This document shows, one piece after another, positions 15,766 through 23,682 of a stretch of DNA of 34,395 bases. The DNA is taken from NCBI GenBank assembly GCA_934725535.1, contig CAKVBV010000022.1, positions 1 to 34,395 on the forward strand, written 5' to 3'. A program made the translations under genes and the position numbers. How positions within the stretch are numbered: the stretch's first letter is position 1; every line of letters begins with the position of its first letter. The notes under the pieces were generated by a model. That model saw nothing but the letters and a program-made list of their open reading frames with translations. It had not been told where the DNA came from and made no database searches. Source of the stretch: an uncultured Bacteroidales bacterium. Lineage in GTDB: Bacteria; Bacteroidota; Bacteroidia; Bacteroidales; Paludibacteraceae.

Positions 15766-16590
15766 TTATTTCTTTCTTCTTTCAATGATGTATTGGTTGC
15801 TCTGGTTCTTCGGATGACGAGTCTTGTAACCCTTAGCGAGCAAGCCCTTGCGTGAACGTGGGTGTCCACCGGAAGCACGACCTTCACCACCACCCATCGG
15901 GTGATCTACAGGGTTCATGGCTACACCACGGTTGCGCGGACGGCGTCCCAACCAGCGGCTGCGACCAGCCTTACCGCTCTTCTCCAATGCGTGGTCGCTG
16001 TTGCCAACGACACCTACAGTGGCTTTGCATGCTGCCAACACCTTGCGGAGTTCGCCAGAAGGCAACTTGATGATTGCATACTTGTCTTCGCGTGAAGAGA
16101 GTTGTGCAAACACACCAGCCGAGCGAACCATAGCAGCCCCCTGCCCAGGACGCAACTCGATGTTGTGAATCAGCGTTCCGAGAGGGATGTTAGCCATAGG
16201 AAGAGCATTTCCTACTTCAGGAGCCACGTTTTCTCCTGACATCACTGTTTGACCTACTTGCAGTCCGTTAGGTGCAAGAATGTAACGTTTCTCGCCATCA
16301 GCATAGAAGAGGAGTGCGATACGAGCCGAGCGGTTCGGGTCGTACTCAATCGTCTTTACAATAGCGGGTACACCATCTTTGTTACGTTTGAAGTCAATTA
16401 CACGGTACTTCTGCTTGTGTCCGCCGCCGATATAACGCATGGTCTCTTTACCCACATGGTTACGACCACCCGTCTTGCGCTTGCCAAACACAAGAGATTT
16501 CTCCGGAGCACTTGCGGTAATTGTCTCAAATGCACCGATAATTTTGTGTCTTTGCCCCGGTGTAGAGGGTTTTAATTTACGTACAGCCAT
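15766..16590 (-). CDS. rplB: 50S ribosomal protein L2
   Basis: L2 is needed for subunit association and peptidyl transferase activity. The 274-residue product starts MAVRKLKPSTPGQRHKIIGA, has the KOW-like and OB-like RNA-binding domains, and the signature region NPVDHPMGGGEGRASGGHP, which contains the functionally important histidine. It begins 2 bases after the rplW stop, so translation is probably coupled. Confidence 0.98.
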   Translation of the reverse strand: MAVRKLKPSTPGQRHKIIGAFETITASAPEKSLVFGKRKTGGRNHVGKETMRYIGGGHKQKYRVIDFKRNKDGVPAIVKTIEYDPNRSARIALLFYADGEKRYILAPNGLQVGQTVMSGENVAPEVGNALPMANIPLGTLIHNIELRPGQGAAMVRSAGVFAQLSSREDKYAIIKLPSGELRKVLAACKATVGVVGNSDHALEKSGKAGRSRWLGRRPRNRGVAMNPVDHPMGGGEGRASGGHPRSRKGLLAKGYKTRHPKNQSNQYIIERRKK

Positions 16591-16592
16591 TT

Positions 16593-16883
16593 TTAGATAT
16601 TGCTATAAAAATCGATTGTTTCACCTTCTTTCAATGTCACGATAGCCTTCTTGTAAGCCTGTTGTGCACCGCGGAGCAGGCCGCTCTTGGTGTAGCGTTG
16701 CTTAACTTTGGGAGCCACCACGAGGGTATTGACATCCACTACCTGTACATTGTACATCTCCTCAACAGCCTTCTTGATTTGCACCTTGTTGGCGTCGCGG
16801 ACAACACGAAAACCATAACGGTTGAACTTTTCGCCTGCGGCGGTCATCTTCTCAGTGACGATTGGTTTCAGAATAATTGCCAT
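16593..16883 (-). CDS. rplW: 50S ribosomal protein L23
   Basis: L23 sits at the tunnel exit and is the docking site for trigger factor and SRP. The 96-residue product starts MAIILKPIVTEKMTAAGEKF and has YGFRVVRDANKVQIKKAVEE and the VNTLVVAPKVKQRYTKSGLL loop. A canonical Shine-Dalgarno site (complement of 16891-16897) overlaps the rplD stop codon 7 nt before the start. Confidence 0.98.
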   Translation of the reverse strand: MAIILKPIVTEKMTAAGEKFNRYGFRVVRDANKVQIKKAVEEMYNVQVVDVNTLVVAPKVKQRYTKSGLLRGAQQAYKKAIVTLKEGETIDFYSNI

Positions 16884-16890
16884 AGTTGTA

Positions 16891-16897
16891 ACCTCCT
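16891..16897 (-). promoter_or_regulatory. Shine-Dalgarno site of rplW
   Basis: On the minus strand AGGAGGT lies 7 nt before the rplW ATG at 16883 and overlaps the last base of the rplD stop codon. It is one of only two canonical sites seen among the superoperon genes, the other being at rplF. Confidence 0.75.
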
Positions 16898-17526
16898 TAT
16901 GCGTTAAAAGTTGCCTCGATAGCAGGAATGGCGTTCTCCACGATAACCACTGCGTTCGAGTTCATGATTGCGTATGTATTCAGTTCGTTAACCGTCACCA
17001 CGTTGGTGCGTTGGATGTTGCGGGCGGACTTCAGTACCTCGGCATTGTTCTCGGCGAGGACGAAGAGCACTTTCTTGTCAGCCACTTTGAGGTTGTTCAT
17101 TACCTCAACCATAGCCTTGGTCTTGGGAGCCTCGAATGTCAGCGCATCCACTACGATGATTTGACCGTTCCGGGCACGCAGACTGAGAGCACTACGGCGA
17201 GCCAATTGTTTCACCTTCTTGTTGAGTTTGAAACTGTAGTCACGAGGAACGGGACCAAAGATGGTACCACCACCTACGCGAACCGGAGACTTCAAGTCGC
17301 CCGGACGTGCGCCACCGCCACCCTTCTGACGACCGAGTTTGCGTGTAGAGTGAGCGTTCTCGCTACGTTGTTTAGCCTTGGCTGTACCCTGGCGGTTGTT
17401 AGCCAGATATTGCTTTACATCCAAATAGATGGCGTGGTCGTTAGGCTCGATAGCGAAGACAGCATCATTGAGAACTACCTTCTTGCCGGTTTCTTGTCCG
17501 GCCATATTCAAAATACTAAGTTCCAT
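16897..17526 (-). CDS. rplD: 50S ribosomal protein L4
   Basis: L4 lines the exit tunnel; in E. coli it also represses its own operon. The 209-residue product starts MELSILNMAGQETGKKVVLN and has the extended loop with RKLGRQKGGGGARPGDLKSP and the GGGTIFGPVPRDYSFKLNKK segment, then a C-terminal globular part ending IPAIEATFNA. Begins 5 bases after rplC. Confidence 0.98.
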   Translation of the reverse strand: MELSILNMAGQETGKKVVLNDAVFAIEPNDHAIYLDVKQYLANNRQGTAKAKQRSENAHSTRKLGRQKGGGGARPGDLKSPVRVGGGTIFGPVPRDYSFKLNKKVKQLARRSALSLRARNGQIIVVDALTFEAPKTKAMVEVMNNLKVADKKVLFVLAENNAEVLKSARNIQRTNVVTVNELNTYAIMNSNAVVIVENAIPAIEATFNA

Positions 17527-17531
17527 ACCTC

Positions 17532-18149
17532 TTATTTGTTAATAGTAACGATTGAATTTTTAGCACCCGGGATACTGCCCTTGACCATAATCAAGTTGTA
17601 CTCGGGAATTACTTTGAGCACTACAAGGTTCTGCACCGTAACGCGGTCTGTACCCATGTGGCCACCCATACGGGTACCCGGGAAGATACGGCTCGGGTAT
17701 GCACAAGCACCTACAGAACCGGGGGCACGCAGACGGTCGTCCTGACCGTGTGTCGATTGACCTACACCACCGAAACCGTGACGCTTAACAACACCTTGGA
17801 AACCTTTACCTTTCGATACACCGATAACGTCCACGTAGGAGTTCTCCTCGAACATGTCCACAGTCAGTGTGTCGCCCAATTTGAGTTCTTGTTCGAAGCC
17901 GTCGAACTCTGCGAGGTGGCGCATCGGTTGAACGCCTGCCGCCTTGAAGTGACCAGCCTCAGCCTTGTTGGTGTGCTTCTCGCTCTTGGGCATGAAACCT
18001 ACCTGAACAGCCTGATAGCCGTCTTTCTCCACAGTCTTCAGTTGCGTAACAACGCAAGGACCTGCCTCGATAACGGTGCATGGGATATTCTTGCCATCAG
18101 CACCGAAAACGGATGTCATTCCGATTTTTTTACCTAATAATCCTGGCAT
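17532..18149 (-). CDS. rplC: 50S ribosomal protein L3
   Basis: L3 is an early-assembly protein reaching toward the peptidyl transferase centre. The 205-residue product starts MPGLLGKKIGMTSVFGADGK and has the signature GVSKGKGFQGVVKRHGFGGV, then SRIFPGTRMGGHMGTDRVTV. It follows rpsJ after a 143-base gap that holds a CCCGCGGGGC-type palindrome but no promoter I can recognise. Confidence 0.98.
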   Translation of the reverse strand: MPGLLGKKIGMTSVFGADGKNIPCTVIEAGPCVVTQLKTVEKDGYQAVQVGFMPKSEKHTNKAEAGHFKAAGVQPMRHLAEFDGFEQELKLGDTLTVDMFEENSYVDVIGVSKGKGFQGVVKRHGFGGVGQSTHGQDDRLRAPGSVGACAYPSRIFPGTRMGGHMGTDRVTVQNLVVLKVIPEYNLIMVKGSIPGAKNSIVTINK

Positions 18150-18292
18150 TTTTGCTGTGATTAAATTTGTTTATTAGTTACTTGCCACTCTCGCCCGCGG
18201 GGCAGACTCATTCACCTTGCGATTACTTACGGCCTCTAACCGCGGGAAGTGACCTTATTTACAATTTTGCCCTTACTTACAAATTGCAATGA

Positions 18293-18598
18293 TTAGACCT
18301 TAATCTCTACTTCTACACCGCTGGCAAGTTCCAGTTTCATCAGTGCCTCTACCGTCTTCTGGTTGGAGCCGTAGATGTCAATCAGACGTTTGTAACTCGA
18401 CAACTCGAATTGCTCGCGGCTCTTCTTGTTCACAAACGTCGAACGGTTAACGGTGAAGATACGCTTGTGGGTTGGCAATGGAATAGGACCACTGACTACT
18501 GCACCTGTGGAGCGTACGGTCTTCACAATCTTCTCTGCTGACTTGTCAACCAGGTTGTGGTCGTACGATTTCAGTTTAATACGAATTTTCTGACTCAT
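18293..18598 (-). CDS. rpsJ: 30S ribosomal protein S10
   Basis: S10 is in the 30S head and, as NusE, also takes part in transcription antitermination. The 101-residue product starts MSQKIRIKLKSYDHNLVDKS and has the signature VVSGPIPLPTHKRIFTVNRS. The open frame continues upstream to 18670, but that extension is translated A-rich repeat (KTNKNKQKQTKT) and is absent from the family, so 18598 was chosen. The leader has three 10-bp repeats directly before the ATG. Confidence 0.97.
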   Translation of the reverse strand: MSQKIRIKLKSYDHNLVDKSAEKIVKTVRSTGAVVSGPIPLPTHKRIFTVNRSTFVNKKSREQFELSSYKRLIDIYGSNQKTVEALMKLELASGVEVEIKV

Positions 18599-18960
18599 TG
18601 TTTTTGTTTGTTTTTGTTTGTTTTTGTTTGTTTTACTTGTCCTTACGGCGCTGCACACCCAAAGAGTCATTTGCTTGGATGACTCACGCCTTCAGGGTTA
18701 ATTCTTTGGTTTCCGCTTCTTCACACACCAATGTCGCGCGAGCATACGAGGAGACTCGGGGGCATTACTCCCCTTGCGACCTTGCTTCGCCGACACCTAA
18801 GATATAAAGTACGCGGGTGCGTGCACGCTTGCACGCGTGAGTGAGGAGGTTTGAGGTGCGGAGCGGCCCTTTTTGCCCAGCCCTTTCGAACATTCACTCG
18901 TTCTACTTTATTGCCAAGGTGTGGTGCCGACGGTATTGCCGGCACCGCACCATAGTTTCA
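18599..18960. other. fusA-rpsJ intergenic region with A-rich repeat and strong hairpin
   Basis: This 362-base gap has no gene. Bases 18601-18630 are three perfect copies of TTTTTGTTTG (CAAACAAAAA on the transcribed strand) immediately upstream of the rpsJ start, an A-rich unstructured leader of the sort that replaces Shine-Dalgarno sites here. Bases 18918-18951 form a 12-bp hairpin just after fusA. A GC-rich palindromic stretch (GCGTGC/GCACGC) lies around 18813-18836. No TTTG-N20-TAnnTTTG promoter was found. Confidence 0.7.
18918..18951 (-). terminator. Hairpin after fusA, possible attenuator
   Basis: Twelve consecutive pairs (18918-18929 with 18940-18951, one G:U) form a stable GC-rich stem 9 bases after the fusA stop. 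No T-tract follows, so it is more likely a partial attenuator, processing site or mRNA-stabilising structure between the str-type and S10-type genes than a full terminator. Confidence 0.5.
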
Positions 18961-21078
18961 TTATACCAAGTCAGCACGTCCGCCGCACTCGGTCAGCACA
19001 GCCTTGGCAATGCTGCTCGATACAGGAGCGTAGTGCGAGAACTCCATACTGCTCGTTGCGCGACCGGAAGTGATGGTACGCAGAGCGGTTACATAACCGA
19101 ACATCTCGCTCAACGGCACTTTCGCCTTCACGATACGTGCACCGGTACGAGAGGTATCCATACCCTCTACCTGACCACGACGCTTGTTCAAGTCGCCGAT
19201 GACATCACCCATACTCTCTTCGGGAGTAACGACTTCCACCTTCATAATAGGCTCCATCAATACAGGTTTTGCCTTTACGCAAGCATCCTTGAATGCCATC
19301 TGTGCGCATATCTCGAACGACAACTGGTCGGAGTCAACGGGGTGGAAACTACCATCGATGACCGTTACTTTCAGCGTATCAACAGGATAGCCAGCGAGAA
19401 CACCGTTCTTCATAGCGGACTCGAAGCCCTTCTGGATAGACGGGATATACTCCTTGGGGATATTACCGCCCTTGACCTCATTGATAAACTGAAGTCCCGT
19501 GCCCTCGAAATCAGCGTCCACCGGTTCTACGCGAACTATCATATCGGCAAACTTACCACGACCACCGGACTGCTTCTTGTACACCTCGCGCAGTTCCACC
19601 GGTTGCGAGATAGCCTCGCGGTATGCCACTTGCGGGCGACCTTGGTTGCACTCCACCTTGAACTCACGTTTCAGACGGTCGATAATAATCTCCAAGTGCA
19701 ACTCACCCATACCCGAGATGACGGTTTGTCCCGTCTGCTCGTCGGTCTTAACGGTGAATGTCGGGTCTTCCTCAGCCAATTTCTGCAAGCCCACACCGAG
19801 TTTGTCGAGGTCTGCCTGGCTCTTCGGCTCCACGGACACACCAATCACAGGTGCAGGAAAGTCGATGGACTCCAATACGATAGGTTTGTCCTCAGCGCAG
19901 AGGGTATCACCGGTACGGATATCCTTGAAACCTACACCGGCACCGATGTCACCTGCAGCAATGAAGTCAACAGGGTTCTGGTGGTTGGAGTGCATCTGGA
20001 AGATACGGCTGATACGCTCTTTCTTGCCGGAACGCGGGTTATAGACATACGAACCAGCCTCCAACTTGCCGCTATACACACGGAAATAGCAGAGACGACC
20101 TACATACGGGTCAGTGGCTATCTTGAATGCCAATGCGCACAGCGGGTCGTCATCACTCGGTTTGCGGCTGATGGGCTCGTCTGTACGAGGATCCACACCA
20201 TCCACCTCGGGAGTATCCAGCGGACTCGGCAGGTATGCACACACAGCATCGAGCATCGTCTGCACACCTTTGTTCTTGAAGGACGAACCGCAGATAACAG
20301 GGAAGATGTGCATTGCGATAGTACCCTTGCGGATAGCAGCGCGAATCTCCTCCTCCGTGATAGTAGCAGGGTCGGAGAAATACTTCTCCATCAGTGCATC
20401 ATCGAACTCAGCGCAGGTGTCCAGCATCTTGTCGCGCCACTCCTGAGCCTCTTCGAGCAGGTTGGCAGGAATCTCTTCCTCCACATACTCAGCACCCATC
20501 GTCTCGTCGTGCCACAGGATAGCCTTCATCTTCACCAGGTCAACCACGCCCTTGAATGTCTCCTCGCACCCGATAGGGATTTGGATAGGGCAAGGGGTAG
20601 CACCCAGCACATCTTTGATTTGGCGGACCACATCAAAGAAGTTGGCACCCGAGCGGTCCATCTTGTTCACGTAGCACAAGCGTGGTACGTGGTACTTGTC
20701 AGCCTGACGCCATACGGTCTCCGACTGCGGCTGTACGCCACCTACGGCACACAATGCCATCACGGCACCGTCCAAGATACGCAGCGAACGCTCTACCTCG
20801 ACGGTGAAGTCCACGTGCCCCGGAGTGTCTATCAGGTTGATTTTGTACTTATTGCCGAGATAAGTCCAATATGTAGTCGTAGCAGCAGAAGTGATGGTGA
20901 TACCGCGCTCCTGCTCTTGCTCCATCCAGTCCATTGTGGCTGCACCGTCGTGCACCTCACCTATTTTGTGAGTCAGACCGGTGTAGAACAATATACGTTC
21001 CGAAGTAGTCGTCTTACCGGCATCGATGTGCGCCATGATGCCGATGTTTCTGTTCAGTTTTAAGTCGTGTTTAGCCAT
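18961..21078 (-). CDS. fusA: Elongation factor G
   Basis: EF-G is the GTPase that drives translocation and, with RRF, ribosome recycling. The 705-residue protein has G1 AHIDAGKT (16-23), G3 DTPGH (84-88) and G4 NKMD (138-141), followed by domains II to V, with GELHLEIIIDRLKREF in domain III and the C-terminal AKVPLSEMFGYVTALRT region. It lies 47 bases after rpsG, and no tuf gene follows; rpsJ comes next instead, as is normal in this phylum. Confidence 0.98.
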   Translation of the reverse strand: MAKHDLKLNRNIGIMAHIDAGKTTTSERILFYTGLTHKIGEVHDGAATMDWMEQEQERGITITSAATTTYWTYLGNKYKINLIDTPGHVDFTVEVERSLRILDGAVMALCAVGGVQPQSETVWRQADKYHVPRLCYVNKMDRSGANFFDVVRQIKDVLGATPCPIQIPIGCEETFKGVVDLVKMKAILWHDETMGAEYVEEEIPANLLEEAQEWRDKMLDTCAEFDDALMEKYFSDPATITEEEIRAAIRKGTIAMHIFPVICGSSFKNKGVQTMLDAVCAYLPSPLDTPEVDGVDPRTDEPISRKPSDDDPLCALAFKIATDPYVGRLCYFRVYSGKLEAGSYVYNPRSGKKERISRIFQMHSNHQNPVDFIAAGDIGAGVGFKDIRTGDTLCAEDKPIVLESIDFPAPVIGVSVEPKSQADLDKLGVGLQKLAEEDPTFTVKTDEQTGQTVISGMGELHLEIIIDRLKREFKVECNQGRPQVAYREAISQPVELREVYKKQSGGRGKFADMIVRVEPVDADFEGTGLQFINEVKGGNIPKEYIPSIQKGFESAMKNGVLAGYPVDTLKVTVIDGSFHPVDSDQLSFEICAQMAFKDACVKAKPVLMEPIMKVEVVTPEESMGDVIGDLNKRRGQVEGMDTSRTGARIVKAKVPLSEMFGYVTALRTITSGRATSSMEFSHYAPVSSSIAKAVLTECGGRADLV

Positions 21079-21125
21079 TTTCTAATAGTCAAATATGCCG
21101 TTTTTGTACCTTATTTAATACGACA

Positions 21126-21602
21126 TTAGAAACGGAAGTGTGCAAATGCACGGTTAGCCTCTGCCATACGGTGCATATCCTCCTTACGCTTGAAGGCACC
21201 ACCCTGGTTGTTGTAGGCGTCCATGATTTCCGCAGCCAACTTCTCCGACATCGAATGACCACCGCGCTTGCGGGCGAAGTTAATCATATTCTTCATCGAA
21301 ATCGACTCTTTGCGGTCAGCACGAATCTCGGTAGGCACCTGGAAGGTAGCACCACCGATACGCTTCGACTTAACCTCAACCAACGGGGTAATGTTGCTCA
21401 GAGCCTGCTTCCAGATTTCGAGAGCGGATTTCTCCTCGCTCTTCATCTTGTTGCCAACAGTCTCCAAGGCGGTGTAGAACACGCCGTAAGCGGTATTTTT
21501 CTTACCGTCGAGCATAAGGTGGTTCACAAACTTAGCCACCATCACCTCACCGTAAACCGGATCCGGCAGAATCACACGTTTCTTTGGTTTTGCTTTTCTC
21601 AT
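21126..21602 (-). CDS. rpsG: 30S ribosomal protein S7
   Basis: S7 nucleates assembly of the 30S head and lies near the E site. The 158-residue product starts MRKAKPKKRVILPDPVYGEV, contains KFVNHLMLDGKKNTAYGVFY and the helical C-terminal part with KREDMHRMAEANRAFAHFRF. The start is preceded by an A-rich leader (complement of TTGTTGTTTTAGTTTTTGTT). Confidence 0.98.
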   Translation of the reverse strand: MRKAKPKKRVILPDPVYGEVMVAKFVNHLMLDGKKNTAYGVFYTALETVGNKMKSEEKSALEIWKQALSNITPLVEVKSKRIGGATFQVPTEIRADRKESISMKNMINFARKRGGHSMSEKLAAEIMDAYNNQGGAFKRKEDMHRMAEANRAFAHFRF

Positions 21603-21795
21603 TGTTGTTTTAGTTTTTGTTTGTTTGGCTGTCTATCGCTTCAGGCTCATTACGCATTGTGCATTTCACATTGTGCATTGAATTTGCCTTACTCAACCGA
21701 TCAACCCATTTGAATCTGTCCCAACGTATGGAACTTTTAGTTAGTTTTTGTCAGTTTCAGAACTTCATTGCGCATTTTGCATTACGCATTGCGCA
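21603..21795. repeat. rpsL-rpsG spacer with GCATT-rich repeat clusters
   Basis: Two short clusters, about 21647-21681 and 21765-21798, are built from repeated CATTGTGCATT / CATTGCGCATT words, the second running into the rpsL stop codon. The 193-base spacer is long for this operon and shows no promoter or ORF. The function of the clusters is unknown. Confidence 0.6.
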
Positions 21796-22176
21796 TTACT
21801 TCTTTGCTTTCGGACGTTTTGCGCCATACTTGCTTCGACGTTGCAAGCGGTTAGCCACGCCGGCGGTATCCAGTGTACCACGAACGATGTGGTAACGCAC
21901 ACCCGGAAGGTCCTTCACACGACCACCACGTACCATTACGATACTGTGCTCTTGCAAGTTATGACCCTCGCCCGGAATATACGCGTTCACCTCCTTCTGG
22001 TTCGTCAGACGAACACGAGCCACCTTACGCATAGCGGAGTTAGGCTTCTTGGGAGTTGTTGTGTAAACACGTACACATACGCCACGACGTTGCGGGCAAC
22101 TGTCCAACGCGGGACTTTTGCTCTTGTCGATAAGTTCTGCTCTTCCTTTTCTAACTAATTGTTGAATTGTAGGCAT
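21796..22176 (-). CDS. rpsL: 30S ribosomal protein S12
   Basis: S12 monitors codon-anticodon pairing in the decoding centre. The 126-residue product starts MPTIQQLVRKGRAELIDKSK and has TTTPKKPNSAMRKVARVRLT and GGRVKDLPGVRYHIVRGTLD. K43 and K88, where streptomycin-resistance substitutions usually occur, are wild type, as is D89, the residue methylthiolated in E. coli. It is the first gene of the superoperon, about 100 bases downstream of the nearer promoter. Confidence 0.98.
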   Translation of the reverse strand: MPTIQQLVRKGRAELIDKSKSPALDSCPQRRGVCVRVYTTTPKKPNSAMRKVARVRLTNQKEVNAYIPGEGHNLQEHSIVMVRGGRVKDLPGVRYHIVRGTLDTAGVANRLQRRSKYGAKRPKAKK

Positions 22177-22279
22177 TGTAACTTGTTTAATTTGTTATTG
22201 TTTAATTATTTACGCTCTCTCCTCTCCCCGCACTGCGCACACATCGCACGCACAAGCACTTCAATCGCGAAAAAGCGTG

Positions 22280-22311
22280 CAAAGATACTGCTTTCCTGCG
22301 ACATACACAAA
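22280..22311 (-). promoter_or_regulatory. Proximal promoter of the ribosomal superoperon
   Basis: On the minus strand TTTG (22311-22308), 20 nt, TATCTTTG (22287-22280): an exact match to the Bacteroidota -33/-7 consensus. Predicted start near 22273, leader of about 100 nt to rpsL. Confidence 0.85.
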
Positions 22312-22556
22312 TGTTTCTGCAAAAAATCGCACTTTTCCTGCTCTTTTTCTGCAATTTACGTCCAAGCAGGGCTTTATCACCCCACTCTACCCATCCCCTA
22401 TCCACACACTTCAACCCCGATTAAAGTTTCCGAAACACCCTTGTCAATCAGACAGAAACCCACACTCACTTCCTCCACTCCGCACACGTTTTCCCTACCC
22501 GCACATTCCACCCATTTGCTCAAATGAGCCTACTCACCCATTTTACAAATCGACTG

Positions 22557-22588
22557 CAAAGATAATACAAAATCGTCCCAAATCCAAA
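22557..22588 (-). promoter_or_regulatory. Distal promoter of the ribosomal superoperon
   Basis: On the minus strand TTTG (22588-22585), 20 nt, TATCTTTG (22564-22557), the same boxes and spacing as the proximal promoter 277 bases downstream. Two tandem strong promoters fit the demand for ribosomal transcripts. A run of nine C (22661-22669) lies about 70 bases further upstream. Confidence 0.75.
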
Positions 22589-22781
22589 TTTTTCTGCATT
22601 ATTTTTGCATTTTCTCTGTAAGTCAGTGATAATCAATGTTACAAAAATCACCGTTTTTATCCCCCCCCCACATCTTTCTCCAAAAACATTCAGCCCACCT
22701 GTCAGCAAGCCAAAAGAAAGAACGAAACTTGGACAATAGCCAAAACCTTGCGTGCGCCACATGCACACAAGGGATTACATT

Positions 22782-23370
22782 CTCCGTTAATCACCGCCAA
22801 TAAGCCGTTAATGCATAGTCAGGCACGAGGCTCCATTAAACCCATTAAAGGACCATTAAAAACATTGGGAAACATGTAATTATCCACAAATTTACACGAA
22901 TTACACTATCGGATACAAGGCTCCGTTAATTGCCACCAATAAGCCGTTAATGCATTGTCGGGCACAAGGCTCCATTAAACCCATTAAAGGACCATTAAAA
23001 CATTGAGAAACATGTAATTATCCACAAATTTACACGAATTACACTATCGGATACAAGGCTCCGTTAATTGCCGCCAATAAGCCGTTAATGCATTGTCGGG
23101 TACAAGGCTCCATATAACCCCATTAAAACATTGAGAAATATGTAATTAACCGCGAATTGACACGAATTACGCTATCACACTATCGGATACAAGACTCCGT
23201 TAATTGCCGCCAATAAACCGTTAATGCATTGTCGGACACAAGGCTCCATTAACCCCATTAAAATGCCATTAAAACATTGAGAAACATGTAATTAGCCGAA
23301 AATTAACCACGAATTACACTATCACACTATCGGATACAAGGCTCCGTTAATTGCCGCCAATAAGCCGTTA
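22782..23370. repeat. Tandem array of a ~139-bp repeat, about 4.2 copies
   Basis: Units begin with CTCCGTTAAT at 22782, 22921, 23059, 23195 and 23342, giving unit lengths of 139, 138, 136 and 147; the last copy stops after about 29 bases. Each unit contains CCAATAAGCCGTTAATGCAT, several CCATTAAA words and ends with CACGAATTACACTATCGGAT. There are no spacers and no ORF conserved between units. A further copy lies at 32391-32510, so it is a dispersed intergenic repeat that has expanded here. Confidence 0.9.
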
Positions 23371-23450
23371 AAAACGTGCCACCACAACCCTACAAACAAG
23401 TAATGGAAGCCTCATTTCTTCAGCGGGTAATTTTCGGGTTCTTAACGGGT

Positions 23451-23525
23451 GGATAACGAGAAGATAACGAGAAGATAGCGGGTGGATAACGAGACAATAA
23501 CGAGAAGATAGCGAGAGGATAGCAT
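23451..23525. repeat. Degenerate ~10-bp tandem repeat (GATAACGAGAA)
   Basis: The stretch is made of variants of GATAACGAGAA and GATAGCGGGTG repeated about seven times. It lies between the ~139-bp array and a terminator hairpin, with no gene. Function unknown. Confidence 0.75.
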
Positions 23526-23535
23526 ATTGTTACCA

Positions 23536-23576
23536 TGAAGATAGAGGTTGCCCATATAGAGCAACCTCTATCTTCA
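23536..23576. terminator. Strong hairpin after the giant surface-protein gene
   Basis: A perfect 16-bp inverted repeat (23536-23551 with 23561-23576, 9-nt loop) lies about 105 bases after the stop of the gene ending at 23683. Its upper stem AGAGGTTGC/GCAACCTCT is identical to the hairpin at 415-443. No clear T-tract is present on either side, so termination is inferred from position. Confidence 0.6.
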
Positions 23577-23593
23577 TAGAACCCCATCTTTTG

Positions 23594-23617
23594 GGACGCG
23601 ACGCGGCTCGCGGCATC
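23594..23617. repeat. REP-like palindrome, degenerate copy E
   Basis: GACGCGGCTCGCGG matches the core of the REP-like family (GACGCGGCTCGCGTC) with a changed right arm, leaving a 4-bp CGCG/CGCG stem around GCT. Confidence 0.5.
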
Positions 23618-23631
23618 AGTACTTTCTATAA

Positions 23632-23655
23632 AGCCTCTCCTTTGGAGAGGTTGGA
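23632..23655 (-). terminator. Short terminator-like hairpin
   Basis: On the minus strand CCTCTCC (23650-23644), AAA, GGAGAGG (23640-23634) then CTTTAT form a 7-bp stem with a weak T-tract, about 33 bases beyond the stop of the giant surface-protein gene. It may be the primary terminator, backed up by the hairpin at 23536-23576. Confidence 0.5.
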
Positions 23656-23682
23656 GAGGTCGTTGTTTTTTTGTGGAGTCTC

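Noticed and set aside
18841..21063. 740-codon open frame on the + strand
   Set aside because: It is antisense to fusA and arises from the codon pattern of that gene; no domain is recognisable.
22202..22414. 70-codon open frame on the - strand between the two rpsL promoters
   Set aside because: It covers the proximal promoter itself and has no homology I can recognise; basic composition is due to the leader sequence.
22782..23370. Possible CRISPR array
   Set aside because: Units of ~139 bp follow each other without unique spacers and vary internally, so it is a plain tandem repeat.
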